This document shows positions 37,561-47,300 of a DNA stretch of 64,000 nt, piece after piece (position 1 is the stretch's first letter; each line of letters begins with the position of its first letter). The DNA comes from Paenibacillus sp. FSL R7-0273 (lineage in GTDB: Bacteria; Bacillota; Bacilli; Paenibacillales; Paenibacillaceae). The notes under the pieces were generated by a model, which worked only from the letters and a program-made list of their open reading frames with translations, did no database searches and was not told the origin of the DNA. A program made the translations under genes and the position numbers. Location of the stretch: the NCBI RefSeq assembly GCF_000758625.1, contig NZ_CP009283.1:1065501-1129500 (forward strand), written 5' to 3'.

Positions 37561-40500
37561 ATGAAGAAGATTTTAAGTTTGATGCTGGTATTTTCGCTTC
37601 TCGCATCAGTAGCGCCTGTTTATGCGAATACAGCAACAGAGTACACTTATGTGTTTGGTGTGAAAACAGGAGGAAACGGAAACGGCGGAACAGGTGATGA
37701 TATTTATATGGGCGTAAGTACCTATGAACCTGGAGTAAACTCTGATCATGTAGCAAATTTTGGCGGCGCTGCCGCTTGGTCTGATACACAACATACATTT
37801 AAATTACAAAATATTCCACCTTGGAGAATGAATGAGCTCGTTTTTTGGCTTGTGGGCAGTGATGACTGGTACGGTGAATCTGTGGTTCTGTGGCTTCCTC
37901 AAATTGGGGGGAACATAAATCCAACACAGACGAAGACCATTCCAATAAACGCATGGACAAAAGACCAGGGCAGACTCTATCGTGACATTTCGGACGTAAC
38001 CAAAAGAAAATTCACAGATCTTGGTTACGTTGATGAGCTTGGCGGAGAATTCTATCTGGATGCTAATTCGTCAGGCTCTGAAAGTGCAGGGTGGGACAAA
38101 TATGTCAGAGATCAATATGGTCACTATGACATTATGCAATATGAGGATGCTCCTGTTTTCAGCTATAGCGTTTCGGATGACGCTGTGGGCAGAGATTGGT
38201 TAACATTCCAGGAACCAACAAAAACACAAACGTTTCAGATGGATATTGACCGCAAGAAGCTTCACGATGAAATGGTTGCAAAGGACAAAGCAGAGATTTC
38301 GCTAACCTACAGGGTGGCGCTGCTTGCCCAGTCTACCAATGCTGAAAGCCTCGGGGGGACTTTTGCCCACACCGTTTCAGGAAATCCCGAAGTTAAAACC
38401 TATTTAACAACAAAGATAGGGCAAGCGGATTACTACTATAAGGATGTAACGTATACGTTCTATCGTAGTATATATAACCTCGGCAACCCCGATATCAATC
38501 AAACGGTTACCTATACGCCGAGCCAGGACAACCGGTATCTAAATCGGAAATTGACAGATGTTAATATCACCGTTGAAGCGGTTTCCATTCATAAAAAAAG
38601 CATGACGCAAGAAATTAAAACGGAGCTCATAACAAATTTCCAGGCAACACCTGTGTTATATCTTGGAAACAGTACGGAAACACAGCTCGCTAGCCTTACC
38701 ATGACAAAACTGCAAGGCAATGACGGACAACCAAACGGCAAACTTCAATTCACTGGAAAGGTACCGCTGGATGTCAGCGCAGTTGAAAGCGAGGGCATAA
38801 GGCTTCAGCTTAACAATGTGTCTACCTATCTATCGAAAAATGGGCGTGCTCAGGCCTACTATTTGGAAAATCCGACACCGGAATCTGCAGCATCACAAAG
38901 CTTTTATTTTTCTACTCACAAAGTGGACACACAAACGCCAACCGTCAGAGTTACCGATCAAGATGGAAATGACCTTACGGGGGGGAATTCCATTCAAAAC
39001 AACATCAAAAAGATGCATGAATTCTACATGGTATCAAGCGAAACACTCTATCCGGAGGGGAATGCCGCCCACACCAGTGAGAATCAAAACCTCTTTAAAT
39101 ATGAGCTGTACAAGAAAACCGGTGATTCCTATGAACCGGCAATAACAAGAATAAAAAACTTTGACGGTACAGGCTCCAGAACAACTGTTACCGCACCCAT
39201 TAACACGCAAGTGCTAAATGGAGTCAGTATAAAACTAAGTCCGATCGACCCGACAGAAGGCGAATTCAAGCTTCGGCTTTATGGATGGGATAAAGCTGAC
39301 AATCCACTAGGCGGAGATGCCGGATATGCAGAAATTGAAAATATCAAAATCGATAGCCTGGCTCCGCGAGTGACCATTCACGAAACGGTACATCCGCAAA
39401 ATGCACAGCTTCGTAAAAGAAATGACTATCGTTTTGAAATGAACGACCTGGAGCAAAGCAATAACGGCTGGTCAAGGACTTATTATACCTTTATAAACGG
39501 AACTGCGGCGCCAACCGACACTCCAATCGATGAAATTAAGCCTGTATCAAAAGAAATAGCTTCAACTCAAGGGGTGTGGGCATTTGTAGACTCGGAAGGT
39601 GATAGCACAACGGCTATGATATCCATTCCCAAAGGTGATAATTTTGACGGAACTCTCTATTATTTCACAGTGGACTCACTAGGAAACGATTCAAGAAACG
39701 AGCAGGCGTCAACAAGGTATTATAAAAGGCCTTTGCAGATTTTTAACGGGGATGTTGCCGACACACTGATTACAGAGGATTCCAGCCTGCCAAAGCCACG
39801 CTTTGATATCCGTTTCGACACAAGCGATGCAAACATTGAAACGAGTTATAGATGGATTTCTCATTCCAGCAATGATAATAGCTTTACACAAAACTTTAGA
39901 GTGTATGAATCGAGCCATGATGTTGGTGCAGCTGAACAACGTAGTCATAATGAAACAAATGTGGTGATGGACGGAAGATATATACTTGAATACCGTGTTA
40001 AAGATAAACTATCCGGAAACACGGCTGATTTTTCGCGAGAATACTATTTCGACCATAATGATCCGGAAATTAGCTATATTATCGAGAAGCAGCATGATTT
40101 TTTCAAATCTTCCCATCAGTTTAAAGTGAAAGTGACAGATGACAGCGGAATTGCGAGTGCATATTACTATCTATCTGAACCAGATACAGAAATTAGAATT
40201 GAAGGTACGCCAGAATATCCGCTGACACTGACACCAGACAGTGAAAACATTGCTGAGGTTAATCAAATCTTGACCCTAACAGGAATTCCTTCAGGTGCGT
40301 ACAGTATTGTTGTTGTTGCACAAGACCCGCATGGCAGAGAAAGCAAAAGGGTTTCCCCCTACTTTGGCATAAGGTCAGGACCTGTGACAATGGATACATT
40401 AAATCATACTCAGCCAAAGACTTTGAACGGAATGGGGACAACAACAGATGGTACATATAGTGTCTATGCTGTTTTGAATGAGCCCCATGTAGCATGGACT

Positions 40501-43500
40501 TCTGACAGCACAACGAAATATCAAAACCCGGTATATTATGCAACAACGGACGGCATGTCAACAGATAACGGCGTTGTAGTGCCCGAATTTACAGCGAGCA
40601 ACCATTCAGGCGGGAACTTTTCATTTACAATCGACACCCCTGTTCCGCTTCAAGAGGGCGTTAACACAATCTATTTTCAGTTCGGGCTTCTCAATGTTCC
40701 CGCTGACGTTAGACCGGAGTTTGTAACAGAGGCACAACCTGTCACCATTCTTTATGATAGCCAGGCACCAACCTTTGAATTGCCGGACTATAGCACCATT
40801 CAGCCAACAAACGCATCAGTGACAGCAACAATAGCAGCAAATGATGCCGGCACGGGAATCAGCAAGCTGACAGTTGCACCGGAGGATGCAGACAAAATCA
40901 CGGTTTCTCCATATGCAGACGGTGCATTCACCGTTACAGTTAGCGAAAATATAACAACAAACCTGCTCCTGTCTGACGAGCTTGGAAATCAGGTTTTTGT
41001 TCCTATTTCCGTGTCTAACATTGACCGGACAGCTCCATCTGCACTTGAGTCAAGTGAAATCGTGACAAAAGGAGAAAGACAGGATGGTGTGATTACAGTA
41101 GAGGTTTCAGACAATAGTGACACAACCGTCTCATTCGCACTTATTAAAGATCCGGCAGAAAACTATATTGCAACAGAAGCTGATTATATGTTATTTAATT
41201 CAAGTCAATCAGTGGAAATGCAAAGCGGTCCGGTAATCGTTAATGGCGAAGGGAACAAACAGAGAAGCTATACCATTGACTTGAAAGGGCTTAGCGGCAC
41301 CTATGCAATTGGGATCAAAGCCGTCGACACCGCAGGAAATGTGACTGAAAAAGTTTTCTTTGACTCAAAAATAAACCTGGTTGACGCGGAGGCTTCCATT
41401 GTAAGGGTCAGCGCAAACCCTACAACAACAAAAACCACAGCAACGGTTAGCGTTTATTTTAACGTTCCAGTAACCGTAATGCCTAACGCACCTGCCCAGG
41501 GTGATGTTGTGGGTGATATGGCAAGGTCGAACCTTCTCCATAAAGGACTTTTAACAACATCTGCTGACTATGTAATGGACTATGAGGTTGTTGTTCAAAA
41601 CAATAATCCAATCAGCCTCTATGTTCAGGACGAGGTCGGAAGGGATAGTGTGTTAGAATTCACACCTGAGGTTGAGTTTGTTACAGGATTTGATGTTTCA
41701 GGTTATGTAGAGAGAAATGGTCAAACCATCCAAAACGGCGGGTTTATATCTTTTAACGAGGGCGATAAGCTTTATTATGTTGTCGTTCCGGATCCAAAGT
41801 ATGCAGGACAATATTTCTTTGTTGAAAATGCAGTTTTGTCGGGATTCGTTCTGAATACAGAGCTAAGTGTTCTGGACCCTTCATTTACAGAAGCAGAAGG
41901 AAAAACAGCTTATTCAAAGCTTGTATTTGAAGCGCTCAGAAATGGAAAAACAACAAAATCAGCTTATTTCGAGGCCTATACCAATGAAGGCATCGAAGCC
42001 GACCGGATGGAAGAGGAATATGTTGCCATTACAGTGGTCGATGAAACGGCACCTGTTGCAGAGGTTAAATATTCAATTACCGAGTTAACCAATAAAAGTG
42101 TTAGTGCAACACTTTCTGTGTATGACCCGGAAAGCGGGATTTCAAAGCTTGAGCGTTCATATGACGGCATAGATTTTAGCCAAATTGACTTCATGCTTCC
42201 GCACACCGAAACATTCGAACAAAATGCAACGGTATATTTCAAAGTGACAAACAAAGCAGGAATAGAAACGACCCTGCCGGTCACCGTTTCAAACATTGAT
42301 AAAACGCCAATCACGCAAGACATACACTACACGGTTGAATACACCTATGAGAACTATCTTGGAAACTGGGTTCCAATCAAAGAAGGAAAAGCCTATAGAA
42401 GGGTTATGGCTACGCTCAAGTTTATAGGAGGCGGAAAAACGCTTTCTATGACAAACAACAACGCAGCCTTTTCAAGGACTTTAACTCAAGATGTAAACAC
42501 ATTCACATTTGAGTTTAAGGATAATGCAGGAAATACAGCTGCTCATAAGGTTAGCTATGACCATTTTGACAACACCATTGGTCAAACCTCCTATGTGTTA
42601 TCCAATACGTCCAAGACAAACAAAAATATCTTTGCAACGATCACTTTATCGGATGATTCAGGTGAAATCGCATTTGCGGAGGTTAAAAAGGGCGATGTGG
42701 TTTATCCGTTCAAAGGTGAGCCGCTTGAAAATGAATATATCGTTGAGCTTGACAGCTCAGGAATTTATTATGTGACAGCCTATGACTATGCCGGAAACCG
42801 CTGGAGTACTCCGATCACCGTTTCAAACATTAACAAAGTAGTGCCAATAGCAATTGAGAAGACTTACAGCACGCCTCCAGCCACAATTACTGCACAAAGC
42901 GTGAATGTTGAGCTGACACAGTTTAGCAAAGAGTTCAAAACTATTTCAGTCACTGGTGTAGAACCTGTCGGGAGCCTGACTGCCAACGATATCGTACATA
43001 TCCCTGGCACAAAAGCTGTTCGCTTTAGAAAAAATGGTACTGTTACGATGTTCTTTGTTGACGACTATGGCAACGAAGGACATGAGCTTATTACCATATC
43101 CAATATTGTTTCTACGCCGCCGCAAGTAAAAGCGACTGCAACATTAGCAGAAGATAAGCTGAGCGTTAATGTAACCTTTGACCAAATCCGTGACAGTGAC
43201 GGCGTTCCGGTGGATATTCTTAGAAAGATGACAGATCTTACCGTTTCTTATCGTGGATATGAACATGCCCTTTTAACTGAGGTGAAGGATGAAAACGGCG
43301 ATGTGGAGTCCTACAAAGATGCCGTTATCAACGTTAACACTAACGGGGAGCACGTCTTTCAAGTCAGGGACCAAACAGGTATAACGCAAAAAATTCTTTT
43401 AACGGTGGAAGGAATTGAAGTTGGAGCACCCAAGGTTAAAGAGGTCCGCTTCACATATAAATATCTCGAACAAAACCAAAGTGGTGCATGGGTGGAAAAG

Positions 43501-44382
43501 GACTATCAAAACAAGATTGTTGTTGGTGTTGACACATCTGGAAAAGAAGAAGGATATGTTGTGGGAATCGACAAAAATCCGGCAACGAACCAGAATGTGA
43601 ATGTCACGGTAATCACTGACAAAGATGCTAAGTTTGTGGGCGGAAACGACCCTTGGGAACAAGAGAAGTCGTTGAACTATAGAGAAAATGGGCTTTACAA
43701 TTTTAACCTTGAAGGAAGAACAGGGGCCTACACCTCATATGGTGTCGACATTGGTCTAATCGACAAAACTTCCCCTGAGCTAAAACTTGAAAATGGCGAT
43801 GAGCTAATCTTCATCGAAGGAATGACGCCTAAAAAAGATGCCTCCATTGCATATGACAAGTCAAAGCTTCTGGATTTCAAAGCATGGGATATGGTTGCAG
43901 GTCAAAAAGTCGACCTGACAAGCCGGGTCACCATAAATTATGGAGCAGGCGGACGGGTGTTTAACCCTGACAATCTCTCAGCAAATGAATTTGTTCGTTC
44001 GAACCCTTACTATATCGACTATACAGTAAGAGATGATGCAGGGAATCAAACAACCATTCGCCGAACCGTTCGCCTTGTGGGTCTTTATGACACTTTAGCC
44101 CTTGTTAACGGAGTTATGCCGGACAGCTCAAATGTTGCAACCGTTATTGGAAGCAAGGTTGAAATTTCACTGAAAAACTTTTCCGGAATCTCGTATGCCC
44201 GTTATGAAAAGGGTATTTTAACACAAGGCCAGATGAAAACAAAAGGAACTGTCCTTCAGGAGAAAAACGGAGTTTACACCATCGATAATGTTTCGGCGGG
44301 CTGGTACACCGTATATATCCAAACGGATAAACGCGACTATTTCAACATTCATGTATATGTTTCAAATCAAGGAGGGAAGTAG
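37561..44382 (+). CDS. Giant secreted Ig-repeat surface protein
   Basis: 2273 residues. Signal peptide MKKILSLMLVFSLLASVAPVYAN, an N-terminal domain of about 400 residues rich in Trp and Tyr, then a long array of beta-sandwich domains of about 80-100 residues. Their joints share short sequences such as VSNIDRTAP, VSNIDKTP, VSNINKVVP and ISNIVSTPP, and inner strands carry DNAGN-type motifs (DTAGN, DNAGN, DYAGN and DDAGN) typical of bacterial Ig-like repeats. No enzyme, dockerin, SLH or LPXTG element was seen, so its means of attachment is unknown. AGGAGG precedes ATG 37561. Its stop is 3 nt before the next start. Composition is A/T-rich relative to the flanking host genes. Likely an extended scaffold or adhesin. 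Confidence 0.85.
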   Translation: MKKILSLMLVFSLLASVAPVYANTATEYTYVFGVKTGGNGNGGTGDDIYMGVSTYEPGVNSDHVANFGGAAAWSDTQHTFKLQNIPPWRMNELVFWLVGSDDWYGESVVLWLPQIGGNINPTQTKTIPINAWTKDQGRLYRDISDVTKRKFTDLGYVDELGGEFYLDANSSGSESAGWDKYVRDQYGHYDIMQYEDAPVFSYSVSDDAVGRDWLTFQEPTKTQTFQMDIDRKKLHDEMVAKDKAEISLTYRVALLAQSTNAESLGGTFAHTVSGNPEVKTYLTTKIGQADYYYKDVTYTFYRSIYNLGNPDINQTVTYTPSQDNRYLNRKLTDVNITVEAVSIHKKSMTQEIKTELITNFQATPVLYLGNSTETQLASLTMTKLQGNDGQPNGKLQFTGKVPLDVSAVESEGIRLQLNNVSTYLSKNGRAQAYYLENPTPESAASQSFYFSTHKVDTQTPTVRVTDQDGNDLTGGNSIQNNIKKMHEFYMVSSETLYPEGNAAHTSENQNLFKYELYKKTGDSYEPAITRIKNFDGTGSRTTVTAPINTQVLNGVSIKLSPIDPTEGEFKLRLYGWDKADNPLGGDAGYAEIENIKIDSLAPRVTIHETVHPQNAQLRKRNDYRFEMNDLEQSNNGWSRTYYTFINGTAAPTDTPIDEIKPVSKEIASTQGVWAFVDSEGDSTTAMISIPKGDNFDGTLYYFTVDSLGNDSRNEQASTRYYKRPLQIFNGDVADTLITEDSSLPKPRFDIRFDTSDANIETSYRWISHSSNDNSFTQNFRVYESSHDVGAAEQRSHNETNVVMDGRYILEYRVKDKLSGNTADFSREYYFDHNDPEISYIIEKQHDFFKSSHQFKVKVTDDSGIASAYYYLSEPDTEIRIEGTPEYPLTLTPDSENIAEVNQILTLTGIPSGAYSIVVVAQDPHGRESKRVSPYFGIRSGPVTMDTLNHTQPKTLNGMGTTTDGTYSVYAVLNEPHVAWTSDSTTKYQNPVYYATTDGMSTDNGVVVPEFTASNHSGGNFSFTIDTPVPLQEGVNTIYFQFGLLNVPADVRPEFVTEAQPVTILYDSQAPTFELPDYSTIQPTNASVTATIAANDAGTGISKLTVAPEDADKITVSPYADGAFTVTVSENITTNLLLSDELGNQVFVPISVSNIDRTAPSALESSEIVTKGERQDGVITVEVSDNSDTTVSFALIKDPAENYIATEADYMLFNSSQSVEMQSGPVIVNGEGNKQRSYTIDLKGLSGTYAIGIKAVDTAGNVTEKVFFDSKINLVDAEASIVRVSANPTTTKTTATVSVYFNVPVTVMPNAPAQGDVVGDMARSNLLHKGLLTTSADYVMDYEVVVQNNNPISLYVQDEVGRDSVLEFTPEVEFVTGFDVSGYVERNGQTIQNGGFISFNEGDKLYYVVVPDPKYAGQYFFVENAVLSGFVLNTELSVLDPSFTEAEGKTAYSKLVFEALRNGKTTKSAYFEAYTNEGIEADRMEEEYVAITVVDETAPVAEVKYSITELTNKSVSATLSVYDPESGISKLERSYDGIDFSQIDFMLPHTETFEQNATVYFKVTNKAGIETTLPVTVSNIDKTPITQDIHYTVEYTYENYLGNWVPIKEGKAYRRVMATLKFIGGGKTLSMTNNNAAFSRTLTQDVNTFTFEFKDNAGNTAAHKVSYDHFDNTIGQTSYVLSNTSKTNKNIFATITLSDDSGEIAFAEVKKGDVVYPFKGEPLENEYIVELDSSGIYYVTAYDYAGNRWSTPITVSNINKVVPIAIEKTYSTPPATITAQSVNVELTQFSKEFKTISVTGVEPVGSLTANDIVHIPGTKAVRFRKNGTVTMFFVDDYGNEGHELITISNIVSTPPQVKATATLAEDKLSVNVTFDQIRDSDGVPVDILRKMTDLTVSYRGYEHALLTEVKDENGDVESYKDAVINVNTNGEHVFQVRDQTGITQKILLTVEGIEVGAPKVKEVRFTYKYLEQNQSGAWVEKDYQNKIVVGVDTSGKEEGYVVGIDKNPATNQNVNVTVITDKDAKFVGGNDPWEQEKSLNYRENGLYNFNLEGRTGAYTSYGVDIGLIDKTSPELKLENGDELIFIEGMTPKKDASIAYDKSKLLDFKAWDMVAGQKVDLTSRVTINYGAGGRVFNPDNLSANEFVRSNPYYIDYTVRDDAGNQTTIRRTVRLVGLYDTLALVNGVMPDSSNVATVIGSKVEISLKNFSGISYARYEKGILTQGQMKTKGTVLQEKNGVYTIDNVSAGWYTVYIQTDKRDYFNIHVYVSNQGGK

Positions 44383-44385
44383 GCA

Positions 44386-47300
44386 ATGACGGTCCATAAA
44401 ACAATGAAACGCAGCATAGCTGCAACTCTCTTTCTAGCTATGCTTTTCACTTTTGCCAGTTTCCCTGCTCGTGCAGAAGCCAGTAGTGCGGATTATTCGA
44501 TTGCAAATGAATTTATGAAATATTCGATTAATTCAAAAACAGGCGGTTTTTCAATCGAAACCGTTGACGGCCATCCACAAAAAGCTTATGACAACAACCT
44601 TCCGCTTCTTTATAAGGAAGATGCGGCAAGGAGCAATGGAACCTCGTTCACAACCGTTCGTATCGACGGAAAAGATTTTGTTTTCGGTCAGGAATATGGC
44701 TGGTTTGGAATCGATACAAAGCTTCATGAACCTGTCGTTTCAGAGCAAAACAGGCTTTTAACCATTGCATGGGACATTAAGGGCTACACCATCACACAAA
44801 AGGTGTCCATTTCAATTGATCCTAACAACTCGAGGACTGGAAACATTGGTATTTCATATGATGTGAAAAATAACAATGCTACAGCCGGAACGGTTGGTAT
44901 TCGGCTTCTTCTGGACAACGCGCTTGGTTCAGAAATTGATTCACCTTATGTTTTGGTTGACCCGACGCAGCCGACAATCGTTGAAACCGAATATAGCGGT
45001 GACAATCTTCCGCAGCAAATCAGATATGTTGATTCTCTTTCAGCTTCGAACAAGATGGCTTATGCCCTCTTGTCAGGCTGGAGCGGCAACAAAGACGTAA
45101 ACGTGGATAAAGTGATTGTAGGCCACTGGGTTAATCTTGCAAACACAAGATACGATTATACACCAAACCCTAATGTTGACTTTACTAATTATTCAAACAA
45201 ATATTTAGTTCCTGACACTGCAACTGCTTATTATTGGAACGAAAAATCAATTGAGCCGGGTCAAGTCAGAATTTCTGAAATGCTCTATGGGATCGGCAAC
45301 TTTTCTGAACAAACACAAAAGGAGCATGTTTCAATAGGTATCCAAACTGACAACATATTACTGGCTAACGACAAAAAAGCATATGAAAACGATGGTGTGT
45401 TTAAAGCGAATGTCACCATTGACAACAGTGTCTCGGGAGCAAAAGAACTCTTAGAGCCTATTGTTAGGCTTAGCCTCGATGAGGGACTTGTTTTTGCAGC
45501 AACGAAAACACGGGAATACACGGTGAAAATTTCGGGCGGTCTTAACATTGGATCGGTGTTTGATATTCCGGATGTTGAAATTATTGCAGAGACTCAGGCT
45601 ATGATCACATCAAAACGTTTGGTCGTTTCATTAAACGCGACAGAAATAATTGATGCTAACACTAATAAATTGGTTGACTATAGTGCAAACACAAACATAT
45701 TGATTCCTGCAGTTGACGGAAAGCTTCCGGAAGTTTCAATGAAGCATGTTTTCCCGTCGTCCGTTTATTATGAAGGCGACAAAAATATCACCGTTTCTGG
45801 CAATATGAAGGTTTTGACTGAGGCTCTTTCGGGAAGTGATGGCTGGAGTCTTTACCTTGTTTCATCATCAGGCGGTGAGGCTATTTTGATTGACAAAAGA
45901 AAAATAAGTTTTATTGAAGAAGGTCAGACGCTTGCGTTTTCAACTAATCAGACCTTGGATGTTGGAAAATATGACATTGAATTCAGATTTACAAATCAAC
46001 AGCTAATCGATGCCTTCGGTACAAAAATTAAAGCGGCAGCTACAGTGGACGTCACCAATAATTTAGCGGATAAAAGTGCAAGTTACGGTATTGTTTCGCT
46101 AGTTCGATTTACAGACGCTGCAAATAACAGACAGCTGTATGACTATATTAGTTTCGCAAACGAAGATGCAATGAAAAAATTTGTATCTGGCGGCGTGAAA
46201 AAGGATGGAATTCTTAACAAAGGCATAGCATTTGAAAAAGATAAAACAGAGATTCTTTTGACCCTTCGCGGAAAAATCAGGCTTATGGATACGGGTACGG
46301 AAAAATATTACTCTGCCAGCAGAGCCGATGGCGACATTACCATTAACAACATCCTGACCTATGACAGCAACGAAGCCCTTAAGATGACAGTTGACAGCAA
46401 GGGTGCAAAGCTGGAAGGCGATGGTACCATCAAAGTGATCAACTCCATTAATATTTGGCATAATAAGTGGCATTTTGAAGCCAAAAATGGAACCAAATAT
46501 ACTCTGAACCGGGAGGCAGTTTCCGAGAAAGATGCTCAAGCACTTGAACTTCAGCTTGGAGATGCCGGTTATATGCTGCAGAATATTGCAGGTTTTTTGA
46601 TCAATATTAAATATGGCGTTATGACCCAGGATGAAGATGATTACGGCATAAGCTTTGGCGGAAAAATTTCATTGCCTTTAAAAGCTGCTGATCAATCGAA
46701 GGGTGAGGAGCACTATGATTATAAAGGCTCACTAACGGCTAACGTCCAAGATGTACTCTATGGAAGTAAAGACAGCGAAATTGGTTTTGTTGGCATAAAC
46801 ACAACACTATCTGTAGCCCTGCCAAAAGATATATTAGGCCCGCTAGTAGGAAACGAAGCCGGTGTTAAGGCGGATATAACCATTAACACCATTGATGATA
46901 TTTACAGCATTGATGCAGGTGTTTCTGTAACCATGCTGGAAGTAGAAGGGTCATTGGCACTAAAAAAGGTCCCTATTAACGCTGTTCCAAAAATGATGCT
47001 AGACAAACTTACCTTCTTTTTAGCGCCATCCACAATGAAGGTTCCTGTGGTTGCACCTTATGTGTTTATCACAGGGCTTGGCGGAGGGATTTCAAACCTT
47101 GCAGATACCATTGCCGGAGAACCGGCAGGTGAACTTCCACCGCTTACAATTCATCTTCAAACGAGGCTTTTAATTAATGCGATTATTGTAGGTGACTTTA
47201 AGCTGGATGCCAAACTATCCGGTCTTGCAATTGAAGGTACCGGCCGGCTGGAAAAAGACGAAGAGGGAAGACTTCTTAATCTTCAAGCGGGAATGAATGT

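Noticed and set aside
37561..44382. Dockerin, SLH or LPXTG anchor in the 2273-residue protein
   Set aside because: Searched the C-terminus by eye; it ends in a beta-rich domain with none of these motifs.
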